Of a stretch of 64,000 nt of DNA, positions 26,086 through 34,919 are shown piece by piece. Made by a program: the position numbers and the translations under genes. The stretch is from the NCBI RefSeq assembly GCF_014202575.1, contig NZ_JACHHB010000002.1, forward strand, positions 62,001-126,000, written 5' to 3'. This stretch comes from Texcoconibacillus texcoconensis (lineage in GTDB: Bacteria > Bacillota > Bacilli > Bacillales > Salisediminibacteriaceae). Under the pieces are notes generated by a model that did not search any database, was not told the DNA's origin, and saw only the letters and a list, made by a program, of their open reading frames with translations. The first letter of the stretch is position 1, and every line of letters starts with the position of its first letter.

Positions 26086-28221
26086 GTGACTTTGCAAAGT
26101 GATCGCTCTGTTGGAGACATGATTGGAAACATCATTGATACAAACGAAGCGTCAATCACAGGGGATAACACCTATGTGCTTCTATATGATGAAGAATATC
26201 GTTTACTAAAAACGACCCTCACAGATCACGAAGGAACTTTTCAATTTGCAAACATGACAGTGGGCATTTATTTCGTTTCAGTAAGCAAAGAAGGATTCGT
26301 CACCGAAAATGTCGCCGTACAAATCGAAGAAAATCAAACGAAAGACATCACGATCACGTTACAAGCAAATCCCGCGACATTAACAGGGTATGTCCTCAAT
26401 GAAGAAAACGAGCAACCCCTTCCAGATGCGACAGTCGTGATTCGCGATATGAGCGGATTCATCCTTGGATTTGATCACACCGACGAACAAGGATCTTTTT
26501 CAATCCATGGCCTACCAGGCACAACACTTACATTCACCGCTCGCACAGATGATTTCGGTATACTTTCACAAACCATCATTTTATCAGCGAACGATCATCG
26601 CTCATTAACCGTTCACTTATCAAAATCAACCGGATCACTTACCGGCGTTATCAAAAATGAGGAAACCTCTGAGCCCATGAACGGAGCCACCGTGAAAATT
26701 TTAGATGATACAGGCGTCCTTATTGAAAGAGTCACAGATTCCGCTGGCACATACGACATCAACCTTTCACCTGGTCAATACACAATCGTCGCCACCAAAG
26801 CTAAATATACCAGTCAAACAGAAATGATCACGATCAACGACAATCAACAAACAACCACCCACTTCTCACTGACAAAAAAACCATCCACAATAAACGGCAC
26901 AGTGCGAGACGCCAACACACAAAAAATCATTCAAGGAGCCATGGTCATCGTCCGGCACCCATCACCAGCTGGGCCGATCGTCAGGACGACCATCACAGAT
27001 ACAAATGGAAACTACACCCTCAACGGACTTAGCGCAGATACCTATTACATCATCGTATCCGACCTCCATTACGGATCCGATACAGCACCAGTAACCATCG
27101 AGGCCCATGAAACAGCTACAATTAACTTTGATTTAGAAGAACGTGAAGCTGTCGTTTCAGGTATGGTGACTTCCGCTTCGAACAGTGAACCGTTAGCGAA
27201 CACGGTTATTCACCTTTTTGACGACAAAACACAAATTTTGATCCGTACCCTTAAATGTAATGGAGATGGAGAATATTTAATCGAAGGAGTGAGCGCTGGA
27301 CAATACCATATCGTCGCCGACAACCCAAATTACCAACAAGCAACAAGAGCAGTAGAAATTAAATCAGGCATCACCCCGATTGTGAACTTCGCGTTGCAAG
27401 AAAATCTAACAGAAAATAACACCACAACGACCAAACCGATCACAGAAGACAACGAAACAACCGACACCGTCACACACCCTGATTCAAATGAGGAATACCA
27501 TTTACCAACATTAGAACCGGGTGAAGATACCTCAAAAACAACATATCCATGGCCAACAGACGAAAACGACACAAACACAACCGATATCAACCTAAACCCA
27601 TGTATGTTCACGCAGCCATTCGTACGTTGCCATTTAACAAACGAACACGGTGAAATTGTCAAAAAAAATGATCCTCAAGCGATTACCTGCAACATTCTCC
27701 GGCGCGAAAACATCTCAGTTATCGTAGGTGACGAAGAAGCCACTTTACAAAAAGTTCACGCTCAAATTCGGGGGTGGGTCGTCGTCACCGTTGAAAGTGC
27801 CGAAGGAAGAATGGTGACAAAACCATTACCATTTTCAAAACTGCAAACCTTTATTTTATGCGCCCCTAAAGGGACGGACATTCATTGTCGCCTCACGACG
27901 TTTGAATGTGAGCCGACACTGATTTGCAAAAATGATGTAGATGGAAAGCCGATATTCCATGGACTACACTTAAATGTTCACTTTTGCTTAAGTGTTCAGG
28001 CAGAATACGAGGCGGTCGTGGAAGTGAACGGAAAGTTCTGCTCGCCGCGTAAGGAGTTTGAAGAGTCCGATGAAACTCTAGCGGTTACTGACATGGAAGT
28101 GGAATTACGCGAACCTCATGCGATCCGCACAACGAAAGTGTACGACTGGATCGTTCGTGAGGTAGAAGTCGAAAAAGTTTGGCGTGCTGAGGAACGGAGA
28201 CTCGAGTGGGCGTTTTTTTAA
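26086..28221 (+). CDS. Five-domain carboxypeptidase-regulatory-like protein with Cys-rich end
   Basis: A 711-aa protein without a signal peptide or membrane segment. Five consecutive beta-sandwich domains of about 85 residues (roughly 10-95, 96-182, 183-267, 268-352, 353-440) carry the TDxxGxF/Y...GxY pattern of CarboxypepD_reg/Cna-B-like folds. A Thr/Asn/Asp-rich linker (about 441-505) leads to a C-terminal domain with about ten cysteines. The GTG at 26086 sits 8 nt after GGAGGTGA; an ATG at 26068 overlaps that site. A spore-coat or surface role is possible because of the Cys-rich end, but this is a guess. Confidence 0.7.
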   Translation: MTLQSDRSVGDMIGNIIDTNEASITGDNTYVLLYDEEYRLLKTTLTDHEGTFQFANMTVGIYFVSVSKEGFVTENVAVQIEENQTKDITITLQANPATLTGYVLNEENEQPLPDATVVIRDMSGFILGFDHTDEQGSFSIHGLPGTTLTFTARTDDFGILSQTIILSANDHRSLTVHLSKSTGSLTGVIKNEETSEPMNGATVKILDDTGVLIERVTDSAGTYDINLSPGQYTIVATKAKYTSQTEMITINDNQQTTTHFSLTKKPSTINGTVRDANTQKIIQGAMVIVRHPSPAGPIVRTTITDTNGNYTLNGLSADTYYIIVSDLHYGSDTAPVTIEAHETATINFDLEEREAVVSGMVTSASNSEPLANTVIHLFDDKTQILIRTLKCNGDGEYLIEGVSAGQYHIVADNPNYQQATRAVEIKSGITPIVNFALQENLTENNTTTTKPITEDNETTDTVTHPDSNEEYHLPTLEPGEDTSKTTYPWPTDENDTNTTDINLNPCMFTQPFVRCHLTNEHGEIVKKNDPQAITCNILRRENISVIVGDEEATLQKVHAQIRGWVVVTVESAEGRMVTKPLPFSKLQTFILCAPKGTDIHCRLTTFECEPTLICKNDVDGKPIFHGLHLNVHFCLSVQAEYEAVVEVNGKFCSPRKEFEESDETLAVTDMEVELREPHAIRTTKVYDWIVREVEVEKVWRAEERRLEWAFF

Positions 28222-28225
28222 TGCT

Positions 28226-28248
28226 AGGGGCGTTTTGCCCCCTTTTTT
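28226..28248 (+). terminator. Terminator of the five-domain protein gene
   Basis: GGGGC/GCCCC stem with a TTTT loop, followed by TTTTTT. Confidence 0.75.
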
Positions 28249-28258
28249 CATATATAAA

Positions 28259-28280
28259 GAGACACCGTCAGCGGTGCCTC
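28259..28280 (-). terminator. Terminator of the 33-aa peptide gene
   Basis: GAGACACCG (28259-28267) pairs with CGGTGCCTC (28272-28280) with one mismatch; the minus strand then reads TTTATATATG. It lies 12 bp beyond the small gene. Confidence 0.55.
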
Positions 28281-28292
28281 CATCGTACACAA

Positions 28293-28394
28293 TCATTCAA
28301 GAGAAGAAACCAAAAACGTAATGATTAGAACACCTAAGATGTAAATCAGTGGCACGGACATAAAATACATTAATCGCAATCTGAGACCATTCAA
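28293..28394 (-). CDS. Possible 33-aa single-span membrane peptide
   Basis: TTG start with an excellent ribosome binding site (GGGAGGAG, about 7 nt before). The product begins MNGLRLRLMYFMSVPLIYIL, is positively charged at the front and hydrophobic after it, and ends in SSLE. A terminator follows. No family is recognised. The complete signal set supports a real gene, but it is too short for coding statistics. Confidence 0.5.
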   Translation of the reverse strand: MNGLRLRLMYFMSVPLIYILGVLIITFLVSSLE

Positions 28395-28734
28395 ATCGCC
28401 CACTCCTCCCACCACTTTGTAAGGGTTTTCATTTCATTCGTTAAAAATCCATCCCTCTCTTTCATTATACAAAAATTAAACTGGACAGCCCTATAATATT
28501 GAAATGTTCAAGAAAAATTCATATGCTTAGACCTTCCCGACGCAGTGAACCTCTCCCTCTAAACCTCAGATTATAGAAGGGGAATGCGTCGCTATATGTC
28601 GTTCAATTTACCGCAATTTGACGCCCCGATCGTCAAATCAGGAGAAACATTCTTTAAGAAAACATCTTTTTGTTTTCATCCTATTTAAAGATGGGTTCGG
28701 ATTAACGAAATCAACAACAAAGTGAACGACTAAA
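28395..28734. other. Intergenic region without a recognised gene
   Basis: About 340 bp upstream of the 33-aa peptide gene and downstream of the M20 peptidase gene. It is AT-rich and mixed; no convincing frame, RNA or repeat is seen. Confidence 0.4.
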
Positions 28735-28758
28735 AAAGGAGGACGGTTGTCCTCCTTT
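28735..28758 (-). terminator. Terminator of the M20 peptidase gene
   Basis: Perfect 10-bp arms AAAGGAGGAC/GTCCTCCTTT with a GGTT loop; the minus strand continues TTT. Confidence 0.8.
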
Positions 28759-28773
28759 CAATGAATATATGAA

Positions 28774-30372
28774 TTAAAACATACTTCTTAAGAGCCGCTC
28801 CAACATCGCTCGTGTGTGGACAAACGCATTATCCATATGAAGGCGTTCAGTCCGTTGATGAGCATCTTTGCCAAATGGACCAAGATTCAAGACAGGCGCC
28901 TGCAATTTTGCCATCATATCAAACGGAATTTCATATGTGCGCCCCCAAACAGGTGTATTCTCTTTATACGCCTGCATCTCACTCTCACCATCGTGACCAT
29001 TCACGTAACTCAAATCACAGATACCATTAAAATAATCAGTCTGTGCTAGATCAACACCACGGTGACCTGCTTCATCTTTCACTTGTTTCAACCACTCCAA
29101 CAGCTTCGGATCGTCAGACGTATTCACTGCCGGATAATATGGAGGTGCAAATAGCACGACAATCGCTGGCGCAAGCTCTGAACACTCGGTCATCAGTTTA
29201 TCTGCAACCGCAAGTGACTTGTCCCGATCGTCGAAATCTTCTCGCTCCGTCACCTCAGTTACCCACGCATCAACCTTTTTCTTGCCAAACTTCCCCTGCG
29301 CATGACGTAAAAGCTTTTCGTAACGTAAAACTTGCACATCTCCAACTCCAGCAACCTGTTCCCGCTCACACAACGATTTATAGCGAGTATTACACTCTTT
29401 CGCTGCTTTTTCCGCCTCATCGACAAATAAATCGAGAACATCAGACGCATTTTTCTTCATTATAAATACGTTGTATAGTGCAGTAGCTCTGTATGGCGTT
29501 TGCGTCGAATAATGAAACTTCAAGTCCTTTTGCGAAAGAGAAACTGGAAGCGGCGTCGATTGCTTGCCGATCGTTTCTCGAAACCGATCGTTCCACTCGA
29601 TCCGCTGCGTCAAAAAAGAAGCAATGTAATTCGCCGTCATCCCCCTGAGCGGTTCGCCAACATGCGTTTCTTTTCCGTAAATCAGCGCCGCCGGCATCAT
29701 TTTACCCATCGTACCTGTATAAAAGTAGTGCGTCTCATCACCTGGACCTTGAGCAAATGACGGCTCACTATTTAAAAATAGCGAGTAATCAAAACGATGC
29801 TTTTTCCGTAACCGGACCAGCTCCCTCGTAGCAGCACGCATCCCCGCTGAATTCACTTCCTCATCAGGGACAGTAAGTAACACAAGATTGATCGGCCAGC
29901 CCTCAACACTTGCCTTCTCTAACAACGACATATGTAAAGCAAGCCCGCCTTTCATATCCATCGTCCCACGCCCAAACAAATACGCCCTAGATTCGAGATC
30001 AGCCCGCGCCGCTTTCGGCAACACGTCCTTTCTGTCGCCCAACGCCTCCGTCAAACGATCAGGTTGAGTAGCCAACGGCTCCAAGCCACCATACTCATCC
30101 GTCTGCACCGTATCAAAGTGACTCATTAACACAACCGTCTTTTTCGCATCATCATGCTCATATACCGCCGTTAAAAACGAGCGCCCCTCATCAACACCAT
30201 GCAGCGACACCGCTTCTGGACGTTTATTAAAATAATCCAAACCCAACAACTTCCCCCGCAACTTATAAGGAAACACCCTCTCCCCATCAGACAACGTAAC
30301 ACTCTCCCAACCAACTAACTCACACACCAACTCACGCATCTCCTCAGACGTTTCCCATAACCTCTTCTTCAC
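28774..30372 (-). CDS. rocB: M20-family peptidase, RocB-like
   Basis: A 532-aa cytoplasmic metallohydrolase resembling RocB of the arginine/ornithine utilisation pathway, whose exact reaction is not settled. The two-metal site is visible: SHFDT (His and Asp), GRGTMDMKGG (bridging Asp) and VPDEEVNS (catalytic Glu pair). The GTG at 30372 follows GGAGGG by 6 nt; a TTG one codon earlier is too close. It is divergent from the second BCCT gene. No other roc gene is adjacent, so the pathway link is by similarity only. Confidence 0.85.
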   Translation of the reverse strand: MKKRLWETSEEMRELVCELVGWESVTLSDGERVFPYKLRGKLLGLDYFNKRPEAVSLHGVDEGRSFLTAVYEHDDAKKTVVLMSHFDTVQTDEYGGLEPLATQPDRLTEALGDRKDVLPKAARADLESRAYLFGRGTMDMKGGLALHMSLLEKASVEGWPINLVLLTVPDEEVNSAGMRAATRELVRLRKKHRFDYSLFLNSEPSFAQGPGDETHYFYTGTMGKMMPAALIYGKETHVGEPLRGMTANYIASFLTQRIEWNDRFRETIGKQSTPLPVSLSQKDLKFHYSTQTPYRATALYNVFIMKKNASDVLDLFVDEAEKAAKECNTRYKSLCEREQVAGVGDVQVLRYEKLLRHAQGKFGKKKVDAWVTEVTEREDFDDRDKSLAVADKLMTECSELAPAIVVLFAPPYYPAVNTSDDPKLLEWLKQVKDEAGHRGVDLAQTDYFNGICDLSYVNGHDGESEMQAYKENTPVWGRTYEIPFDMMAKLQAPVLNLGPFGKDAHQRTERLHMDNAFVHTRAMLERLLRSMF

Positions 30373-30620
30373 CAAACTCCCTCCAACTTGTCGTTATTGA
30401 ATTTTCAGACAAATATAAACTCGATCCCCACCTATGTCAAATCAATATTCAAACCCTTTTGGAAGAAGAAGAGACATTTACAATATCCTAACTTCGCTTT
30501 CCATCAGTATCAATACACTACTTCTCACAAGTTGGCAAAAAAAAAGGATAATATGAGTGAAAATTACACACATTAATACCGTAATTAGACGACAAATAAG
30601 TTCTAACCAAAATATTTTTA

Positions 30621-30648
30621 TTGCGATATATATTGTTTTTGTTATAAT
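30621..30648 (+). promoter_or_regulatory. Predicted SigA promoter of the second BCCT gene
   Basis: TTGCGA (30621-30626) and TATAAT (30643-30648) are 16 bp apart, predicting a start near 30655. Confidence 0.5.
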
Positions 30649-30655
30649 TACATCT

Positions 30656-30693
30656 TGTGTGATTTGGGAAGGTTAATAAACAAATCACTCACA
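30656..30693. promoter_or_regulatory. Inverted repeat at the BCCT transcription start
   Basis: GTGATTTG (30659-30666) and CAAATCAC (30681-30688) are perfect complements, with further partial pairing outside. It lies at or just after the predicted start, so it may be an operator or a leader hairpin; the regulator is unknown. Confidence 0.5.
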
Positions 30694-30712
30694 TTCGATA
30701 GGAGGCTAAACT

Positions 30713-32257
30713 TTGAATCAAAATCATAAGATTGATTGGCCCGTTATGGCCATAAGTGGAGGATTGTTAATTGCGTTTGTCATCATGTCTTTAATCAATG
30801 CATCATTTGTCACTGACATGGTAAACACGTCATTTCAGTTTTCTGCGGATTATTTCGGTGCCTTTTGGCAAGTTTTCATGTTACTAACTTTTATCATTGC
30901 TTTAATTATAGGTTTCTCGAGATACGGTCATGTAAAACTCGGAAATACTGAAGATGATCAACCGGAATTCAGTACATTCAAATGGATTTCCATCATTATG
31001 TGTACATTATTAGCAGGAGGAGGCGTTTTTTGGGCAGCTGCTGAGCCAATGAACCACTTCCTTACAACACCCCCGATGTATGACGATGTCAGTGGAACGG
31101 CGGATGCTGTTATCCCTGCGTTAGTCCAATCATTTTTAGACTGGGGCTTTCTCGCTTGGGCGATTTTAGGTACATTAAGTGCAATTGTCCTTATGTATGG
31201 ACATTACAATAAAGGTATGCCAATGAAACCACGTACCCTTCTCTATCCGATTTTCGGAGAGAAGATTATGAAAAATAGTGTCCTTGGTACGTTGGTCGAT
31301 GCATTTTCAATCATCGCCGTTGCGGCAGGTACAATTGGTCCAATCGGTTTCTTAGGCCTTCAAGCCGCTTACGGTTTAGATGCATTGTTTGGTATTCCGA
31401 ACACTTTTACAACACAAATTATCGTTGTTTTAAGCTTGGTTGCCATTGCTTCAATTTCCGCAGTTACAGGTGTTCACCGGGGAATCCAAATATTGAGCCG
31501 TTATAACGTGATCTTTACACTCATTCTCATCGTACTGGTTCTTTTACTCGGTCCTGGTGCATTTATTATCGATTCCTTTATCGGTGGCTTCGGTGTTTAC
31601 ACGAGAGACTTTCTAATGGTGAGTTTATATCGTGGAGACGCTGCATGGTTATCGTTCTGGACGATTTTCTTCTGGGGTTGGTTTATCGGCTACGGTCCGA
31701 TGATGGCCATCTTTATCAGTAGAATTTCCCGCGGAAGAACGATTCGCCAGCTTGTTGTAGCTGTTGCGGTCATCGCTCCGATTGTGACAAACTTTTGGTT
31801 CACTGTTGTCGGTGGATCAGGTATTTTCTACGAACTGCAAAATGCCGGATCCGTTTCCGACCCGTTAACTGAAGGTGGAATGCCCGCTGCAATGATGGCG
31901 ATCATTGAACAAATGCCATTCGGAACAGCACTTGCTGTAGGTTTCCTTCTCGTTACAATTATTTTCGTAGCGACAACAAGTGACTCAATGTCCTATACAA
32001 TTTCCATGGCCGTAACTGGTGGCGGAAATCCAGCAAAAGGTTTACGTGTATTTTGGGCAGTACTTATGGGCGCAGTCGCGTCAGTTCTTCTCTTCCTCGG
32101 AGAAAGTAGCATCAGCGCACTACAATCATTTATCGTCTTTAGCGCTGTTCCAGTGTCCTTAATCTTATTGCCAACACTCTGGCTCGCACCGAAAGTAGCC
32201 AAAACAATGGCCTACGATCAAGGCTTAATCCCTAAACCAGAACCAAAAAAACAATAA
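30713..32257 (+). CDS. Divergent BCCT-family transporter
   Basis: A 514-aa carrier with about 12 membrane segments. Family marks are FWAAAEP (about residue 105) and ISRISRGRTIRQ. The Trp box reads FFWGWFIGYGPMMA where typical betaine carriers have FYWAWWIAWSPFVG, so aromatic residues of the substrate cage are replaced and the substrate may differ from glycine betaine. The start is TTG with a perfect AGGAGG. It is divergent from the RocB-like peptidase, which hints at nitrogenous substrates without proving it. Confidence 0.88.
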   Translation: MNQNHKIDWPVMAISGGLLIAFVIMSLINASFVTDMVNTSFQFSADYFGAFWQVFMLLTFIIALIIGFSRYGHVKLGNTEDDQPEFSTFKWISIIMCTLLAGGGVFWAAAEPMNHFLTTPPMYDDVSGTADAVIPALVQSFLDWGFLAWAILGTLSAIVLMYGHYNKGMPMKPRTLLYPIFGEKIMKNSVLGTLVDAFSIIAVAAGTIGPIGFLGLQAAYGLDALFGIPNTFTTQIIVVLSLVAIASISAVTGVHRGIQILSRYNVIFTLILIVLVLLLGPGAFIIDSFIGGFGVYTRDFLMVSLYRGDAAWLSFWTIFFWGWFIGYGPMMAIFISRISRGRTIRQLVVAVAVIAPIVTNFWFTVVGGSGIFYELQNAGSVSDPLTEGGMPAAMMAIIEQMPFGTALAVGFLLVTIIFVATTSDSMSYTISMAVTGGGNPAKGLRVFWAVLMGAVASVLLFLGESSISALQSFIVFSAVPVSLILLPTLWLAPKVAKTMAYDQGLIPKPEPKKQ

Positions 32258-32266
32258 ACACAAATG

Positions 32267-32294
32267 AAGCTAGGAGATGATTCTCCTAGCTTTT
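32267..32294 (+). terminator. Terminator of the second BCCT gene
   Basis: Perfect 11-bp stem AAGCTAGGAGA/TCTCCTAGCTT with a TTTTC tail. Confidence 0.85.
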
Positions 32295-32309
32295 CTTTAT
32301 TGAAGTAAA

Positions 32310-32339
32310 GGGTAGGTGCTACCGAAGTAGCACCTACCC
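32310..32339. repeat. Hairpin repeat, GGGTAGGTGCTAC family, copy 3
   Basis: The same 13-bp stem as at 4061 and 4218, but the loop is CGAA, the complement of TTCG in copy 1, so this copy is inserted in the opposite orientation. It follows a complete terminator directly. Confidence 0.8.
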
Positions 32340-32549
32340 TTTAATACTGCACAGCATCACAAGAAAAACTGAGCAACACAGATGAAAGGAACCCAACCAC
32401 CTCCACTTGCTCTCGATTCGTATAGAAAAAACGAACTAGGTTCAGATGGGGATATAACACTTCTCCGCGCATTCTCAAGATATTTTTTAACAAAACTTAA
32501 GTACAAAGTTAAAATTAACAAAATGTTCACACAATTCATCCGAACGCTA

Positions 32550-32558
32550 TGTTATAAT
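32550..32558 (+). promoter_or_regulatory. Extended -10 promoter of the structured RNA
   Basis: TGTTATAAT is a consensus extended -10. The -35 region is weak (CACAAT at 17 bp). The predicted start is about 32565. Confidence 0.5.
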
Positions 32559-32564
32559 ACAATT

Positions 32565-33000
32565 AAAGAAAAGATAAAAACATTTCGTTAACACCATAGG
32601 AGACTCAACCATCCAAGTTGGTTCCGTTTTAAATAAGCGCAAACCAATGAAGTGTACAGAGCAATCTGTAGTAAGGTTGAAAGTCTTGGCTTATGGAATG
32701 AAGATTAGTTTTCAAAATGTGTAAAACGTAAATAGCTAATCACAAACATGAGCCTGAAACGACAAAACAAATGATAAGGTTATCTTGCAAGTCATTAATG
32801 ACACGAAAATAACCTGTCTACGTTTCCTGCGAAACAAACGGAACAAACACACATCACAAGCCCTAATAAGTGATAATCGTTAAAACAACGATATCAAATT
32901 AACCGCAACAAGTTTTAAAAGTGATGTGGGTTGGTTGGGTCCCCTAGGGTGTTAACAAAACGAGAACCTTTAGCACATGCTAGAGGTTCTCGTTTTTTTA
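32565..33000 (+). ncRNA. Candidate structured non-coding RNA of unknown class
   Basis: About 435 nt from an extended -10 promoter to a long terminator, with no credible reading frame. A closing helix joins 32589-32600 to 32943-32954 (11 of 12 pairs). Inside are many helices: 32607-32611/32619-32623; a three-part stem 32634-32638/32689-32693, 32642-32645/32675-32678 and 32655-32660/32665-32670 capped by a GCAA tetraloop; 32703-32708/32736-32741; 32777-32783/32809-32815; 32822-32826/32831-32835; 32850-32857/32921-32928 enclosing 32876-32881/32887-32892. It does not match tmRNA, RNase P, 6S or SRP RNA as I recall them. Confidence 0.65.
32960..32999 (+). terminator. Terminator of the structured RNA
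   Basis: A 15-pair hairpin (32960-32974 with 32979-32993, one G-T pair) with an ACAT loop is followed by seven T. The A-run on its left could also let it act against the convergent hcp gene. Confidence 0.9.
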
Positions 33001-33011
33001 TGCAAAAGGCA

Positions 33012-33041
33012 ACCAATAGGAAAAGTTACCTTCCTATTGGT
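33012..33041 (-). terminator. Hairpin after hcp
   Basis: Perfect 11-bp arms ACCAATAGGAA/TTCCTATTGGT. On the minus strand TTGCCTTTTGC follows, a weak T-tract. Confidence 0.65.
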
Positions 33042-33077
33042 GCTCCGGCTTCTTTGTTATTTCATTTGCACAATGAT

Positions 33078-34730
33078 TTACGCCATCATTGTTTCCATGT
33101 CTGTTTCTACTTCATTAATGCCGCTGATGCCGAACTTTTCAACAAGCACGTTTGCAACATTCGGTGAAAGGAAAGCTGGTAGTGTTGGACCAAGCTTAAT
33201 GTCTTTTACGCCGAGGTGTAGAAGTGCTAACAATACGATAACAGCTTTTTGTTCATACCAAGCAATGTTGTATTCGATAGGTAGTTCGTTAATATCGTTA
33301 AGTTCAAAGATTTCTTTTAGTTTCATCGCAACAACAGCTAAGGAGTAAGAGTCGTTACACTGCCCTGCGTCAAGTACGCGTGGAATACCACCGATATCAT
33401 TAAGTGGTAGCTTGTTGTAACGGTACTTCGCACAACCTGCTGTTAGGATGACTGTATCTTCTGGTAGTGTTTGTGCGAAATCTGTGTAATATTCGCGGGA
33501 CTTCATTCGGCCGTCGCAACCTGCCATCACGAAGAACTTACTGATCGAGCCTGATTTCACTGCGTCAACGATTTTGTCTGCAAGTTGCGTCACTTGGTTG
33601 TGAGCAAATCCGCCGACGATCGTTCCTTCTTCGATTTGAGTTGGTGCTGGCAATTGCTTCGCGTGCTCAATGATTTCTGAGAAGTCTTTCTTGCCACCTT
33701 CTTCACGTGGTTCGATATGCTTAAATCCAGGGTAACCTGTCGCACCTGTTGTGTAGATACGGTCTTGGTAGCTCGCTTTCGGTGGTACGATACAGTTTGT
33801 TGTAAATAGAACTGGCCCGTTGAAACTTTCGAATTCTTTCTTCTGTTGCCACCAAGCGTTTCCGTAGTTACCAACGAAGTGGTCATACTTTTTAAACGCT
33901 GGGTAGTAGTTCGCTGGCAACATCTCAGAGTGTGTATAAATGTCTACACCTGTACCTGCTGTTTGTTCAAGTAACTCTTCGAAGTCTTTCAAGTCATGAC
34001 CACTAACTAGAATCGCTGGATTGTTGCGAACGCCAATCTCAACTTCTGTCATTTCTGGGTTTCCGTAAGAAGATGTATTCGCTTCATCTAATAACGCCAT
34101 TACATCTACACCATACTTACCAGTTTCCATTACTAATGCAACGAGGTCATCAGCACTTAGTGAATCATCTTCCGTTGCGACCAATGCTTTTTCGACAAAG
34201 TCAAAGATCTCTTCATTTTGGTACCCTAAGTTGTCAGCATGCTCTGCGTAAGCAGCCATTCCTTTAAGGCCAAATAGTACTAAAGAACGCAAACTACGCA
34301 CGTCTTCATTTTCTGTACCTAAAATACCGACTGGCGCTTCTTCGGACTTCGCTTCATATTCATGACGCTCAGCCGTCCAAGTTGCATAGTCTTGATATTC
34401 CTTTTCTGCGAGTGCATCTTTTTCTTCTAAAGCACTCTTGATCGCTTCACGTGTTTCTATAGCAGCATCGATACGCTTAGAAATTGACTCGTCGTCGAAG
34501 TTCGCGTTCGTAATTGTCGAGAACAATCCGTCCATAATTAAACGATCCGTCTCTGGACGATTCATTCCAATCATTCTTGCTTGCTGGTTAAACTCAGCAA
34601 CCCCTTTTAACGTATAAATTAACAAATCTTGTAGGTTCGCTACTTCACTCGTTTTACCACAAACCCCAACATCCATGTTACATCCAATGTTCTTCATCGC
34701 TTCTTGACACTGATGACAAAACATACTCAT
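33078..34730 (-). CDS. hcp: Hydroxylamine reductase / hybrid cluster protein
   Basis: Cytoplasmic iron-sulfur protein that reduces hydroxylamine or nitric oxide and protects against nitrosative stress in low oxygen. The 550-aa chain starts with the proximal cluster motif CHQCQEA...[11 protein letters not shown]. Later hybrid-cluster ligands are visible in [18 protein letters not shown] and DAGQCND. The ATG at 34730 follows GGGGAGG; a ten-codon extension lacks a ribosome binding site. Single gene with an FNR-like site upstream. No hcr reductase is next to it. Confidence 0.95.
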   Translation of the reverse strand: MSMFCHQCQEAMKNIGCNMDVGVCGKTSEVANLQDLLIYTLKGVAEFNQQARMIGMNRPETDRLIMDGLFSTITNANFDDESISKRIDAAIETREAIKSALEEKDALAEKEYQDYATWTAERHEYEAKSEEAPVGILGTENEDVRSLRSLVLFGLKGMAAYAEHADNLGYQNEEIFDFVEKALVATEDDSLSADDLVALVMETGKYGVDVMALLDEANTSSYGNPEMTEVEIGVRNNPAILVSGHDLKDFEELLEQTAGTGVDIYTHSEMLPANYYPAFKKYDHFVGNYGNAWWQQKKEFESFNGPVLFTTNCIVPPKASYQDRIYTTGATGYPGFKHIEPREEGGKKDFSEIIEHAKQLPAPTQIEEGTIVGGFAHNQVTQLADKIVDAVKSGSISKFFVMAGCDGRMKSREYYTDFAQTLPEDTVILTAGCAKYRYNKLPLNDIGGIPRVLDAGQCNDSYSLAVVAMKLKEIFELNDINELPIEYNIAWYEQKAVIVLLALLHLGVKDIKLGPTLPAFLSPNVANVLVEKFGISGINEVETDMETMMA

Positions 34731-34777
34731 ATGATAAAAACCTCCCCTAGCAAAGTTCATCGTCTGATTACAATGCT

Positions 34778-34820
34778 AGATTACATGATTTATAACATCT
34801 ATGTAGTGATTTGAATCACA
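34778..34820 (-). promoter_or_regulatory. FNR-like site and -10 box of hcp
   Basis: On the minus strand TGTGA-TTCAAA-TCACT (34820-34805) matches the CRP/FNR consensus TGTGA-N6-TCACA with one mismatch. TAATCT (34783-34778) can serve as -10, putting the start near 34771 and the site centre at about -41.5, the usual activating position. Confidence 0.6.
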
Positions 34821-34869
34821 ACGAAACAATCGCCGATAAAACGTCACGTTTCTGTCAAAAACACAAAAA

Positions 34870-34897
34870 ACAGCTGACCCACCATCCGGCCAGCTGT
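34870..34897 (-). terminator. Terminator of the DUF4870 gene
   Basis: ACAGCTG/CAGCTGT arms (34870-34876 with 34891-34897), followed on the minus strand by TTTTTG. Confidence 0.75.
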
Positions 34898-34919
34898 TCT
34901 TCTTTATGTTAAACACTTT

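Larger units (their letters stand above)
30373..30712. other. Divergent intergenic region between rocB-like and BCCT genes
   Basis: About 340 AT-rich bases. It contains the BCCT promoter and the hairpin in its leader (listed separately). A promoter for the minus-strand gene is not clear. Confidence 0.45.

Noticed and set aside
32640-32726. 25-codon frame inside the structured RNA (ATG at 32647)
   Set aside because: There is no ribosome binding site, and the codons run through the GCAA-capped stem.
32565-33000. tmRNA, RNase P RNA, 6S RNA or T-box
   Set aside because: None of the conserved motifs of these classes that I can recall is present, and no aminoacyl-tRNA or amino-acid gene follows.
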